A DNA stretch of 64,000 bases from REEB95 sp035934235 (GTDB taxonomy: Bacteria; Pseudomonadota; Alphaproteobacteria; ATCC43930; CGMCC-115725), in contig DASYYB010000029.1 of NCBI GenBank assembly GCA_035934235.1, positions 62,001 through 126,000 on the forward strand. Reading direction: 5' to 3'. Numbering within the stretch: position 1 is the stretch's first letter; each line of letters begins with the position of its first letter. This document shows, piece by piece, positions 16,628-25,331 of the stretch. Below the pieces are notes generated by a model, which worked only from the letters and a program-made list of their open reading frames with translations, was not told the origin of the DNA and searched no databases. A program made the position numbers and the translations under genes.

Positions 16628-17256
16628 CGCAGGAAATTGGTGATCAGCCGCAGGCCGGTCGCCTGGCTTTTCTCCGGATGGAATTGGACGCCGAACAGAT
16701 TGTCGCGCCCGACCGCCGCGGTGATCGGACCGCCATAGTCGACCGTCGCCATCACATGGCGCGGCTCGCGCGCTCGCAACTGATACGAGTGGACGAAATA
16801 CGCGTGTTCGCCCGTTTTGATGCCATCCAAGAGCGGATGCGCCGCCGCGAGCTTGAGCTCGTTCCAGCCCATGTGGGGAATCTTCAACGCGGCGTCATTG
16901 GGCGCGATCGCCACGACCTCGCCCGGTATCCAGCCGAGTCCGTCGACCGTCTCGAACTCGCGGCCGACCGTAGCCATGAGCTGCATGCCGACGCAGATGC
17001 CGAGAAACGGCCGACCGCGGACGATTACCGCCTCGTGCAGCGCCGCGATCATGCCCGGCAACGCGGCGAGGCCACGCTTGCAGTCGGCGAAGGCGCCAAC
17101 GCCCGGCAGCACGATGCGATCGGCGGACGCCAGGGCGTGCGCGTCGCCGGTGACGGTCACCGCGGCGTCCAGTCCCGCTTCACGCGCGGCGCGCTCGAAC
17201 GCCTTCGCGGCCGAGCGTAGATTGCCCGAGCCGTAATCGATCAACACCGTCGACAT
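16615..17256 (-). CDS. hisH: imidazole glycerol phosphate synthase subunit HisH
   Basis: 213-residue class I glutamine amidotransferase giving ammonia to HisF. The triad is Cys88 (GICVGMQ), His193 and Glu195 (FHPEKS). The ATG at 17256 shares one base with the hisB stop (TGATG). The open frame extends further upstream through hisB but MSTVLIDYGSGN is the standard family start. Confidence 0.97.
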   Translation of the reverse strand: MSTVLIDYGSGNLRSAAKAFERAAREAGLDAAVTVTGDAHALASADRIVLPGVGAFADCKRGLAALPGMIAALHEAVIVRGRPFLGICVGMQLMATVGREFETVDGLGWIPGEVVAIAPNDAALKIPHMGWNELKLAAAHPLLDGIKTGEHAYFVHSYQLRAREPRHVMATVDYGGPITAAVGRDNLFGVQFHPEKSQATGLRLITNFLRWKP

Positions 17257-17915
17257 CAGAGACTTCCGCCGAGCACGCCCTTGGTCGAAGGCACTGCTCC
17301 GGCGCGGCGCGGATCGATCGCGACCGCCTGGCGCAACGCCCGCGCCAGACCCTTGAAGCAGGATTCGATGATGTGGTGGTTGTTCTCGCCGTAGAGATTC
17401 TCGACGTGCAGCGTCACGCCGGCCGACTGCGCGAAGGCCTGGAACCACTCCTTGAAGAGTTCGCTGTCCATCTCGCCGAGCCTGGGCTTGGACAGCTTCA
17501 CCTTCCAGATCAGATACGGCCGGTTTGACGCGTCGAGCGCGACACGGGTCAGTGTCTCGTCCATCGGCACCATCGCCTCGCCCCAGCGGCCGATGCCGGC
17601 GCGATCGCCGAGCGCGCGCGCGATCGCTTCGCCGACGACGTAGCCCGAATCCTCGGTGGTGTGGTGTTGATCGATGTGCAGGTCGCCCTTCGCCTCGAGA
17701 TCGATGTCGATCAGGCTGTGCCGCGACAGCTGATCGAGCATGTGGTCGAGAAAGCCGATGCCGGTGCGGATGCTGGCACGGCCGGCGCCATCGAGATCGA
17801 CGCGCGCGTGGATGCGGGTCTCGCGCGTCGTGCGCTCGACCTCAGCGACGCGGCCTTTCGGCTTGGCGCGGCCGCGCGTGGCCTTGGCTTTGGCTTTGGC
17901 GGTGGTTTTCGCCAT
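17256..17915 (-). CDS. hisB: imidazoleglycerol-phosphate dehydratase
   Basis: 219 residues; monofunctional HisB (no phosphatase domain), manganese-dependent dehydratase. Metal-binding clusters HMLDQLSRHS, HHTTEDSG and NNHHIIES are present. The N-terminus carries an extra Lys/Ala/Arg-rich run (AKTTAKAKAKATRGRAKPKGR minus its end) before the usual EVERTTRETRI, likely disordered. The ATG at 17915 has AAGGAG nine bases upstream; an in-frame TTG three codons earlier would leave no room for that site. First gene of the hisBHAF operon, divergent from hslV. Confidence 0.95.
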   Translation of the reverse strand: MAKTTAKAKAKATRGRAKPKGRVAEVERTTRETRIHARVDLDGAGRASIRTGIGFLDHMLDQLSRHSLIDIDLEAKGDLHIDQHHTTEDSGYVVGEAIARALGDRAGIGRWGEAMVPMDETLTRVALDASNRPYLIWKVKLSKPRLGEMDSELFKEWFQAFAQSAGVTLHVENLYGENNHHIIESCFKGLARALRQAVAIDPRRAGAVPSTKGVLGGSL

Positions 17916-18044
17916 CGAAATCAACTCCTTGCCGCGGTCTTGTAGCAGGCGTGCCGCCGCCGCACCAGCGTGGCTCGCGCCGCCGCTTGATTAACCGCGG
18001 CTGCGACCTACATTTAGGGCCGTTTCCTGCCTCGAAAGGACCTC

Positions 18045-18602
18045 ATGCAAGAGCAGAACCCGGCGTCCTGGCACGGCACCACCATTTTGTCCGTGCGCAA
18101 GGGCAGCAAGGTCGTCATCGCCGGCGACGGCCAGGTGACGATGGGCAGCACCATCATCAAATCGAACGCCAAGAAGCTTCGCCGGTTGGCGGGCGACACG
18201 GTGCTTGCCGGCTTTGCCGGCTCGACCGCCGACGCCTTCGCGTTGTTCGAGCGGCTTGAGGCCAAGCTCGAGCAGTACCCGGGCCAACTCACCCGCGCCT
18301 GCGTCGAGCTCGCCAAGGATTGGCGCACCGACCGGCTGCTGCGGCGCCTCGAAGCCATGATGGCGGTGGTCGACAAGGAGGTGTCGCTGGTGCTGTCGGG
18401 CACCGGCGACGTGCTCGAACCCGAAAACGGCATCATCGGCATCGGCTCCGGCGGTCCCTATGCGCTCGCCGCGGCGCGCGCGCTGCTCGACCGCCCGGAT
18501 CTCGACGCCGAGGCCATCGTCCGCAAATCGATGGCGATCGCCGCCGACATCTGTATCTACACCAACCGCAACGTCACCCTGGAATCACTCGATACGCAAT
18601 GA
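18045..18602 (+). CDS. hslV: ATP-dependent protease subunit HslV
   Basis: 185 residues; proteasome-beta-like threonine protease that forms the HslVU complex. The mature N-terminus should be Thr12 of HGTTILSVRKG, after an 11-residue propeptide, which is longer than in E. coli but usual in alphaproteobacteria. AAAGGA precedes the ATG at 18045. It overlaps hslU by four bases (ATGA), so synthesis of the two subunits is coupled. Confidence 0.97.
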   Translation: MQEQNPASWHGTTILSVRKGSKVVIAGDGQVTMGSTIIKSNAKKLRRLAGDTVLAGFAGSTADAFALFERLEAKLEQYPGQLTRACVELAKDWRTDRLLRRLEAMMAVVDKEVSLVLSGTGDVLEPENGIIGIGSGGPYALAAARALLDRPDLDAEAIVRKSMAIAADICIYTNRNVTLESLDTQ

Positions 18603-19915
18603 ACGCCGCTTTCAGCCCGCGCGAAATCGTCTCCGAACTCGATCGCCACATTGTCGGCCAGAACGACGCCAAGCGCGCCGTCGCCATCGCCCTGCGCAAC
18701 CGCTGGCGCCGCCAGCAGCTGCCGGCCGAGTTGCGCGACGAGGTGCTGCCCAAGAACATCCTGATGATCGGGCCGACCGGCATCGGCAAGACCGAGATCG
18801 CCCGGCGACTCGCCAAATTGGCGCAGGCGCCGTTCATCAAGGTCGAGGCCACCAAGTTCACCGAGGTCGGCTATGTCGGCCGCGACGTCGAGCAGATCGT
18901 GCGCGACCTGCTCGAAGTCTCGCTGGCGCTGACGCGCGAGCGTTTGCGCAACGAAGTGACGAGCAAGGCCGAGGTCGCCGCCGAGGACCGCATCCTCGAC
19001 GTGCTGGTCGGACCCGGCGCCGGGCCCGATACGCGCACCAAGTTCCGCCGCATGCTGCGCGCCGGCGAGCTCGACGACAAAGAGATCGAGATCCAGGTCC
19101 AGGACACCGGCGGCAACACGCCGACGGTCGAGATTCCGGGCATGCCCGGCGCCCAGGTCGGCATGATCAATCTCGGCGAGATCTTCGGCAAGCTCGGCGG
19201 CGCGCGCACCAAGCCGCGGCGCATGACCGTCGCCGAGGCGCAGCCGGCGTTGCTGCGCGAGGAAAGCGACAAGCTGCTCGATCAGGAAAAGGCGGTGAAG
19301 GAAGCGATCGCCGCCGCCGAGCAGAACGGCATCGTGTTCATCGACGAGATCGACAAGATCGCCGGCCGCAGCGGCGAGCGCATCGTCGGCGACGTCAGCC
19401 GCGAAGGCGTGCAGCGCGACCTGCTGCCGCTGATCGAGGGCACGACGGTGGCGACCAAGCACGGGTCGGTGAAGACCGACCATATCCTGTTCATCGCCTC
19501 GGGCGCGTTCCATCTGGCGAAGCCGTCGGACCTGTTGCCCGAGCTGCAAGGCCGGCTGCCGATCCGCGTCGAGCTCAAGCCGCTGACGCGCGACGATTTC
19601 CGCCGCATCCTGACCGAGCCGCAAGCCAGCCTGATCAAGCAATACAAGGCGCTGCTGGCGACCGAGAACGTCACGCTCGACTTCAAGCCCGAGGCGATCG
19701 ACGAGATCGCGGCGTTGGCTGAAGAGATCAACACCAACGTCGAGAACATCGGCGCGCGGCGGCTGCATACCGTGCTCGAGCGGCTTTTGGAGGAGGCGAG
19801 CTATACCGCCTCGGACCAGCCGCCCGGCACCGTGCTGGCGATCGACCGTGACTACGTGCGCACGCGCGTCGGCGCGCTCGCCAAGAACGCCGACCTGTCC
19901 AAGTTCATCCTGTAA
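18599..19915 (+). CDS. hslU: ATP-dependent protease ATPase subunit HslU
   Basis: 438 residues; AAA+ unfoldase partner of HslV. Walker A GPTGIGKTE near residue 60, Walker B VFIDEIDKI, an I-domain inserted between them (Glu/Asp/Arg-rich) and a C-terminus KNADLSKFIL that docks into HslV. The start MNAAFSPREIVSELD is the family start. A hairpin at 19940-19969 follows. Confidence 0.97.
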   Translation: MNAAFSPREIVSELDRHIVGQNDAKRAVAIALRNRWRRQQLPAELRDEVLPKNILMIGPTGIGKTEIARRLAKLAQAPFIKVEATKFTEVGYVGRDVEQIVRDLLEVSLALTRERLRNEVTSKAEVAAEDRILDVLVGPGAGPDTRTKFRRMLRAGELDDKEIEIQVQDTGGNTPTVEIPGMPGAQVGMINLGEIFGKLGGARTKPRRMTVAEAQPALLREESDKLLDQEKAVKEAIAAAEQNGIVFIDEIDKIAGRSGERIVGDVSREGVQRDLLPLIEGTTVATKHGSVKTDHILFIASGAFHLAKPSDLLPELQGRLPIRVELKPLTRDDFRRILTEPQASLIKQYKALLATENVTLDFKPEAIDEIAALAEEINTNVENIGARRLHTVLERLLEEASYTASDQPPGTVLAIDRDYVRTRVGALAKNADLSKFIL

Positions 19916-19939
19916 CCGGCCGCGCTCGACGGAAAAGAA

Positions 19940-19969
19940 AAGGACGTTCCGGGGGAGCGGAACGTCCTT
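19940..19969 (-). terminator. rho-independent terminator of the cold-shock gene
   Basis: Perfect 11-bp inverted repeat: AAGGACGTTCC (19940-19950) and GGAACGTCCTT (19959-19969) around an eight-base loop. On the minus strand the hairpin is followed by TTTCTTTTCC, so it terminates transcription coming from the cold-shock gene at 20009-20215. In the plus direction no T run follows, so for hslU it is at best a weak stop. Confidence 0.75.
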
Positions 19970-20008
19970 GGAGAGCCGGCCGAAATCGGGGGGCCGGTCC
20001 AGAGCCGG

Positions 20009-20215
20009 TTATTCGGCGGGCGCGAGATTGGCGGCGGCATCCTTGCCGCGATCGCGCGCGATCTCGTACTTGAGCTTTTGCCCTTCATTGAGCGAGCCCA
20101 TGCCGGCGCGCTCGACCGCCGAGATGTGGACGAAAACGTCCTTGCCGCCGTCCTGGGGGCGAATGAATCCATAGCCTTTCTGTGCGTTGAACCACTTCAC
20201 GGTGCCAATAGCCAA
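20009..20215 (-). CDS. cold-shock domain protein
   Basis: 68-residue OB-fold RNA-binding protein of the CspA family: GTVKWFNAQKGYGFIRP with RNP1 KGYGFI (13-18) and RNP2 VFVHI (27-31). The frame has no ATG at the expected position; the family start MA-GTVKWF requires the TTG complementary to 20213-20215, which has GGAGA about eight bases upstream. The C-terminal tail EIARDRGKDAAANLAPAE is typical of alphaproteobacterial Csps. A clear terminator follows. Confidence 0.92.
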   Translation of the reverse strand: MAIGTVKWFNAQKGYGFIRPQDGGKDVFVHISAVERAGMGSLNEGQKLKYEIARDRGKDAAANLAPAE

Positions 20216-20425
20216 GCTGGGTCTCCAAAGCGTTTGGTGCCGTGCACGCCCACGGCGGCTGCGTCAATCGAAGGGTCGAGGGCGTGATCGGTGGACGATC
20301 GAGGGCGCACGAACCGGAGATTGGGCGGGAAAAATCGTGCTGTGCGGCGGGGTCGCAAAACAACCGTTTTTCGGCGTTCTCCCGATTCTCCGGCCGCGTT
20401 TTAGGGGAAACCCGGAGCGGTTAGG

Positions 20426-20821
20426 TCAACGTCGGTTCACGGTCCGCCGGCGGCGCGGCGGCAACGTCGGCGCCGATTTGATCAGCTCGAGCAGGCGCGC
20501 AACGCGCGCCGGCGGCAGCTTGCGGATGCGTTCGGCGAGCAGGTTCGCCAGCTCGGTCGCCTCGGCCGACAGGCCGGCCGTGTCGACAGTGACGCGCGGG
20601 TGCGAGATGCGCGCAAGGCGCATCAATTCGTCGGCTTCGTCCCAGATGATGCCGAGCTGGGCGCAGATCGACACCACCATGGCGTGCGTCGGCCGGCCGC
20701 GGCGTCCGTGTTCGAGCGCCGAAAGATAGGCCGCCGAGACGCCGAGGGTCGCGGCCATGTCCTTGAGGCGGATGCCGCGTTCGGCGCGGATGGCGCGCAG
20801 TTTGATGCCGAACGGCGTCAT
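20426..20821 (-). CDS. XRE-family helix-turn-helix regulator
   Basis: 131 residues. Residues about 6-60 form a Cro/CI-type HTH (LRAIRAERGIRLKDMAATLG, then VSAAYLSALEHGRRGRP). The C-terminal half is helical with no known ligand domain and ends in a basic tail. Its ATG overlaps the smr stop (ATGA), so it is co-translated with smr; the smr-XRE pairing next to mltA and hslVU is common in alphaproteobacteria. Target genes are not evident. Confidence 0.88.
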   Translation of the reverse strand: MTPFGIKLRAIRAERGIRLKDMAATLGVSAAYLSALEHGRRGRPTHAMVVSICAQLGIIWDEADELMRLARISHPRVTVDTAGLSAEATELANLLAERIRKLPPARVARLLELIKSAPTLPPRRRRTVNRR

Positions 20822-21348
20822 GGCCGCGGCGTTCCGGCGCGCGCGCGGCGCAGCATGACACAGAACGCGCCGCTGCCGCCGAGCTGCGGCGGCGCCGGCG
20901 TCACCGCCAGGATGCGCGCACGCATCGCCGGCTCGGCGAGCCAGCGCGGCACCGCGGTGCGCAGCACGCCTTCGCCGCTGCGCCCTTTGCCGGTGATCAC
21001 CAAAGCCAAGCGCGCGCCATCGGCGGCGCTCGTCGCAATGAAGCGCACCAGGGCGCGATGCGCCGCCTCCTGGGTCAGGCCGTGCAGATCGAGACGCGCA
21101 TCGATCGCCAGCTCGCCACGTTTGATGCGCGTCAGCGTGCGGCGGTCGATGGCGCCGGGCGCCGCGCCGTTTTTCGCGTCGTCGCGGCGCCAATCGAAAT
21201 TGACCGGCGACGGTGCGGCGGGCGATGGCGGCTCTGGCGCAGATGACGGCGAATCTTCGGGCGGCTTCCTTGCCGCCCGCAACGGCCTAACGCCGCGCAT
21301 CGCGGCGCGCCAGATCGACCGGTCTTCGTCCTTAAGCCGCCTCGTCAT
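20818..21348 (-). CDS. Smr-domain protein
   Basis: 176 residues: a charged and Pro/Ser-rich N-terminal half with little predicted structure, then a Smr domain with DLHGLTQEAAH (87-97) and the GKGRSGEG loop (120-127). Smr domains are nucleases or nucleic-acid binding modules related to the MutS2 C-terminus. It overlaps the end of lutC by 17 bp and the XRE gene by 4 bp. Confidence 0.9.
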   Translation of the reverse strand: MTRRLKDEDRSIWRAAMRGVRPLRAARKPPEDSPSSAPEPPSPAAPSPVNFDWRRDDAKNGAAPGAIDRRTLTRIKRGELAIDARLDLHGLTQEAAHRALVRFIATSAADGARLALVITGKGRSGEGVLRTAVPRWLAEPAMRARILAVTPAPPQLGGSGAFCVMLRRARAGTPRP

Positions 21349-22033
21349 CGTCGATCAGGACGATATGCAACCGGCGCGGTCCGTGCGCGCCGAGCTCGAT
21401 CTTCTGCTCGATATCGGCGGTGCGCGACGGGCCGGTGATGAAGTTGACCGTGCGCGGCATGGCGAAGCCATCGTCGCGGTTGCGCGCGGCGCGCAACCGG
21501 TCCCAGCCGTCTTCGTAGGCCGCAACCACCTGACCCACGCGCACCACGACGATATGCGTGTCGGGCAGGAAATTGTTGCGCGTCGGACCGGCGGCACCGG
21601 AATGCAGCATCAACGTGCCGGTCTCGGCGATGGCAGCGAAGCAGGCGGTGACGCCGACCGGGTCCGTGTCCTCGGCGACGCCGCGCCGGGTTTCGAGTAA
21701 CGGCCGCTCGTTCCACGGCAGCGCATCGAGCACCGGATCGGGTGCGCGCACCAGCCGCGCCGGCAGGTTGAGGCGACTCAGATAGTCGGCAATCGCCGCC
21801 GGCACATCGTCCGCCCGTTTGACGCGTGCCACCGTGGCATTCACCGTCTCCGCCATCTTGACGAAGAGCTCGACCTGGCCGCGCAGCGGCAGCGTCCGCG
21901 CGCGCGCCGGAATCAGATTACGGCGGTGCGTCACCAGGCGGGTTTCGCAGGCTGCGGCGGCTTCGGGCGCGAGCGGTCCGCGTTTGAACGCACGGCGGAT
22001 CGAATTCAGAATCTGATCGCGCGAGCCGGTCAT
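21332..22033 (-). CDS. lutC: lactate utilization protein C (LUD domain)
   Basis: 233 residues of the LUD/YkgG family: AETVNATV, then TACFAAIAETGTLMLHSG and RNNFLPDTHIVVV, the family core. With LutA and LutB it forms the iron-sulfur L-lactate dehydrogenase system described in Bacillus and many proteobacteria. The ATG at 22033 overlaps the lutB stop by four bases. No lactate permease is in the window. Confidence 0.9.
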   Translation of the reverse strand: MTGSRDQILNSIRRAFKRGPLAPEAAAACETRLVTHRRNLIPARARTLPLRGQVELFVKMAETVNATVARVKRADDVPAAIADYLSRLNLPARLVRAPDPVLDALPWNERPLLETRRGVAEDTDPVGVTACFAAIAETGTLMLHSGAAGPTRNNFLPDTHIVVVRVGQVVAAYEDGWDRLRAARNRDDGFAMPRTVNFITGPSRTADIEQKIELGAHGPRRLHIVLIDDDEAA

Positions 22034-23460
22034 CGGGCCATCCGTTTGGCCTGGCGCGCGGCCCACAAGCTCATGAAGCTGCGGCCTTCGGGCGCCGGCA
22101 TGTCGCGCGTCCGCGTCCAGCCCGCCGCCAACGGCAGCGCGCGGAAGCGGCCGCGGCCGCGACCGACAGCGCCCAAGATGCGGGCGCCGATGTCCGCCAT
22201 GACGCGATAGAGCGCCGGCCGCCGCGCGAAAAACGCCCAAACGGCGAGACCGAGGCGATAGGTCGGCGGCGGCAGGTGGCGTTGGAACTCGCGCTCGCGC
22301 CAATGGCGCATCATCTTGGGCAGCGGAATCTTCATCGGACAGACGCTTTCGCACTGGCCACAGAAGGTCGAGGCGTTCGGCAAATTGCCGGCTGCTTCGA
22401 CGCCGATCAGCGACGGCGTCAGCACCGAACCCATCGGTCCGGGATAGACCCAGCCGTAGCTCTGGCCGCCGATCGCGCGATAGACCGGGCAATGGTTGAG
22501 GCAAGCGGCGCAGCGGATACAGCGCAGCATGTCCTCGAATTCGCCGCCCAAAAGCCCGCTGCGGCCGTTGTCGAGCAGCACGACATGGTATTCACCCGGT
22601 CCGTCGGCGTCATCGGGCCGGCGCGGACCGGTCGAGACGGTGGTGTAGGCCGAGAATTCCTGGCCGGTCGCCGAGCGCGCCAGCAGGCGCAGGATGGTCG
22701 CCGCATCCTCGAGCGTCGGCACCACCTTTTCGAGCGAGGCCAGCACGATATGCGCCTTGGGCAGCGTCTGCGTCAGGTCACCGTTACCTTCGTTGGTGAC
22801 GATGATGCTCGAGCCGGTCTCGGCGACCAGGAAATTGGCGCCGGTAATGCCGACATCGGCGGCAAGAAAGCGCGGTCGCAGTATCGCCCGTGCCTCGTCG
22901 CACATCTGCCGTGAATCGTCGAGCGGCCGCGCCGGGTCGAGATCGCGATGGGTGTCACGGAACGATTGCGCGATCTGCTCCTTCACCAGATGAACGGCGG
23001 GCGCGATGATATGGCTCGGCGGCTCGTGCCGGATCTGGATGATGTATTCGCCGAGATCGGTTTCGACCGGCGTGACGCCATTGGCTTCGAGATAGTCGTT
23101 GACGCCCATCTCCTCGCCGATCATCGACTTGCCCTTGGTGACCGTCTTGGCGCCGAGGCGGCGGCAGATCGCCAACACCGTTTCGTTGGCCTCGGCAGCG
23201 TTCCGGCACCAATGCACCTGCCCGCCGTTGGCGATCAACTTCCGCTCGAAGGCTTCGAGATAGAAATCGAGATGCGCCAGGGCATCCTTCTTGATCGCTA
23301 CGGCCTGCTCGCGCAGTTCCTCCCATTCCGGCAGCTGCGCCACGGCGTGCGCGCGGCGCTCGGCGAAACCGGTACGCAGATTGATCATCGCGCGTTGCAG
23401 ATTGGGATCGCCGAGCGCATGGCGCGCATTGGCCTTGAAGGCGCGGCTGGTCGCCTTCAT
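22030..23460 (-). CDS. lutB: lactate utilization iron-sulfur protein B
   Basis: 476 residues. The N-terminal two thirds is a LUD-type domain (GITGANFLVAETGSSIIVTNEGN, first 20 residues are diagnostic). The C-terminal third has two 4Fe-4S motifs: Cys314, 317, 320, 324 and Cys367, 370, 374 followed by Pro. Electron-transfer subunit of the lactate-oxidising LutABC complex. It overlaps lutA and lutC by four bases each. Confidence 0.95.
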   Translation of the reverse strand: MKATSRAFKANARHALGDPNLQRAMINLRTGFAERRAHAVAQLPEWEELREQAVAIKKDALAHLDFYLEAFERKLIANGGQVHWCRNAAEANETVLAICRRLGAKTVTKGKSMIGEEMGVNDYLEANGVTPVETDLGEYIIQIRHEPPSHIIAPAVHLVKEQIAQSFRDTHRDLDPARPLDDSRQMCDEARAILRPRFLAADVGITGANFLVAETGSSIIVTNEGNGDLTQTLPKAHIVLASLEKVVPTLEDAATILRLLARSATGQEFSAYTTVSTGPRRPDDADGPGEYHVVLLDNGRSGLLGGEFEDMLRCIRCAACLNHCPVYRAIGGQSYGWVYPGPMGSVLTPSLIGVEAAGNLPNASTFCGQCESVCPMKIPLPKMMRHWREREFQRHLPPPTYRLGLAVWAFFARRPALYRVMADIGARILGAVGRGRGRFRALPLAAGWTRTRDMPAPEGRSFMSLWAARQAKRMAR

Positions 23461-24224
23461 GCGCCGTCTCCAGGCTCGCCCAGCGCCGGCGCCGCGATGC
23501 CCGCGAGCACTTCAGCGACATGCCGCACCTTGGTCGGATCGCCGGCGCGCTCGAGCTTGCCGGCCATGTTGAGGAGACAGCCCATGTCGCCGGCGAGCAG
23601 CGTGTCGGCGCCGGACGCGCGGATATTGTCGGTCTTCTCGCCGACGATCTTGTCGGAAATATCGGCATATTTAACGGCAAAAGTTCCGCCAAAGCCGCAA
23701 CAGACCTCGCAATCGCGCATCTCTTTGAGGGTCAATCCCTCGACGCTGGCGAGCAGCGTGCGCGGCTGCGCCTTGACGCCGAGCTCGCGCAGGCCGGAGC
23801 AGGAATCGTGATAGGTCGCGACACCATCGTAGCGCGCGGTGACGCGTTCGATCTTCATCACGTCGACCAGAAACGAAATCAGCTCATAGGTGCGGCCGGC
23901 GAGTTCGCGGGCCTTTGCCGCCGCGACGGCATCGTCGGAAAACAGCGCCGGATAATGGGCCTTGATCATGCCGGCGCACGAACCCGACGGCGCCACGACG
24001 TAATCGAAACCGGCAAAGGCCGATAGGACGGTGCGCGCAACGGCCTGCGCCGATTTGCGGTCGCCCGAATTGTACGCCGGCTGGCCGCAGCAGCTTTGCA
24101 GCCGCGGCACCTCGACCGTGCAGCCCGCATCCTCGAGCAGCTTCACCGCCGCGAAGCCGACCGACGGGCGGAACAGGTCGACGAGGCAGGTGACGAACAG
24201 TGCAACGCGCGGCTTCTCGGTCAT
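23457..24224 (-). CDS. lutA: lactate utilization protein A
   Basis: 255 residues with two CCG domains (LQSCCGQPAYNSG at about 42-54 and CEVCCGFGGTFA further on), the cysteine-rich motif of heterodisulfide-reductase-type and GlpC/LutA proteins, thought to bind an iron-sulfur cluster. First gene of lutABC. The ATG at 24224 is chosen because the longer frame upstream is an Arg-rich antisense of the neighbouring gene. A terminator at 24292-24324 separates the operon from the gene above it. Confidence 0.93.
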   Translation of the reverse strand: MTEKPRVALFVTCLVDLFRPSVGFAAVKLLEDAGCTVEVPRLQSCCGQPAYNSGDRKSAQAVARTVLSAFAGFDYVVAPSGSCAGMIKAHYPALFSDDAVAAAKARELAGRTYELISFLVDVMKIERVTARYDGVATYHDSCSGLRELGVKAQPRTLLASVEGLTLKEMRDCEVCCGFGGTFAVKYADISDKIVGEKTDNIRASGADTLLAGDMGCLLNMAGKLERAGDPTKVRHVAEVLAGIAAPALGEPGDGA

Positions 24225-24291
24225 GCGTTTTTTCCCGGCGTTTCTGCGCGCAGGATGGCGGCGCGAGACCGCGAAAGCAACCGCGCAAAGA

Positions 24292-24324
24292 AAAGCCCGC
24301 CGGGCACAGGCCGCGGCGGGCTTT
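24292..24324 (-). terminator. rho-independent terminator downstream of the glycine-zipper gene
   Basis: Perfect 10-bp stem AAAGCCCGCC (24292-24301) / GGCGGGCTTT (24315-24324) with a 13-base loop. On the minus strand TTTTCTTTG follows the stem, so it stops transcripts from the gene ending at 24340 before they enter lutA. Confidence 0.75.
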
Positions 24325-24339
24325 GCGTGACGCCGTCGC

Positions 24340-24834
24340 TCAGCGCGGCGGGGGAGGCGGCGGCGGATAGTTCGGCGGCGGCGCGTAGCCCGGCGGCTGC
24401 GACGTCGGCGACGGCGCCTGGGCATAGCCCGGCACCTGATTGCCCTTCGAGTACATGCACTGTTGGTAGGCGATGTCGTAGCGCTGCTGGATCGTCATGT
24501 TGGCGGTGCTCGATTGGCTCGTGCCATAGAGCGTGCCGCCGCCGGCGCCAGCCGCCGCGCCGATCGCCGCGCCGCGGCCGCCGCCAATCGCGGCGCCCAA
24601 GCCGGCGCCGAGCACGGTGCCGATCGCAGCGGAGCCAAGCGCCGAGTTGTTCGCCGACTGCGCGGCGCCGGCGACCTGCTGGTCGGCGAAATTCTTGCAC
24701 ACCGCCTGATCTTCCTCGAAGACCGAGAACGGCTTGTTCGGCGCCGGCATAACGGCAACCGACGGGCCGACCGGATGCGAGGCGCAGGCCGACAGCGCAG
24801 TCAACGCGATCAGGCTGACGGCGGTCGTCTTCAT
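24340..24834 (-). CDS. glycine-zipper lipoprotein
   Basis: 164 residues. Lipoprotein signal with lipobox LSAC (Cys17); then a charged region, a glycine-zipper stretch at about 67-102 (GSAAIGTVLGAGLGAAIGGG and on) able to associate with membrane, a short YDIAYQQCMYSKG motif, and a Pro/Tyr-rich tail ending in eight prolines. Similar lipoproteins with a C-terminal YQQCMYAKGNQVPG-type motif are frequent in Rhizobiales and Rhodospirillales; function unknown. Followed by a strong terminator. Confidence 0.8.
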   Translation of the reverse strand: MKTTAVSLIALTALSACASHPVGPSVAVMPAPNKPFSVFEEDQAVCKNFADQQVAGAAQSANNSALGSAAIGTVLGAGLGAAIGGGRGAAIGAAAGAGGGTLYGTSQSSTANMTIQQRYDIAYQQCMYSKGNQVPGYAQAPSPTSQPPGYAPPPNYPPPPPPPR

Positions 24835-24877
24835 GGTTCGCACGGAAGTTCTCCTCTGGGTCGTCAAAGTATTACCG

Positions 24878-25219
24878 CTACGGACGCGCCGGAACCTGAC
24901 GCCAACCGCTCTCGCAGCTGGACACGTAGGGATAATAGCCCTTCGGGTTGTCGCAGTAGTACCAAGTCTGCGCTTGCGGCGCGACAGGGGTCGGCGGGGG
25001 CGGCGGCGCATAGACCACGGGCGGTGGCGCGTAATAAACCGGCGGCGGGTAATAAACCACCGGCGGCGGCGGGTAATAATAGTAGGGGCCGCAACACAAC
25101 GGCACGCCGATATGGACAAAAACCCGCGCCGCGGCCGGCGCGGGGGCCAAGGCCAAGCCGCCGCCAAGCGCGATGGCGCCGACGGCCAGAGCGGATTTAA
25201 GGCAGATTCGCTTCAACAT
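24878..25219 (-). CDS. secreted Pro/Tyr-rich small protein
   Basis: 113 residues from the ATG at 25219, which has GAGGAG eight bases upstream (an in-frame GTG three codons earlier is less well placed). A signal peptide ends near AAARV; the middle is runs of proline alternating with tyrosine and valine (PPPP, VYYAPPP); the C-terminus is a compact WYYCDNPKGYYPYVSSCESGW segment with two cysteines. That C-terminal motif recurs at the end of many alphaproteobacterial secreted proteins. Likely envelope-associated; no activity can be assigned. Confidence 0.75.
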   Translation of the reverse strand: MLKRICLKSALAVGAIALGGGLALAPAPAAARVFVHIGVPLCCGPYYYYPPPPVVYYPPPVYYAPPPVVYAPPPPPTPVAPQAQTWYYCDNPKGYYPYVSSCESGWRQVPARP

Positions 25220-25331
25220 CGGAAACACTCCTCGCGCGCCTGGACGGCAGCGCGTCCCCAGACATAACGGAATACCGCACCATTATAGTTCGCCATTCCC
25301 CGACGGTAATTCTATGGCTGGAAACGGCCGC

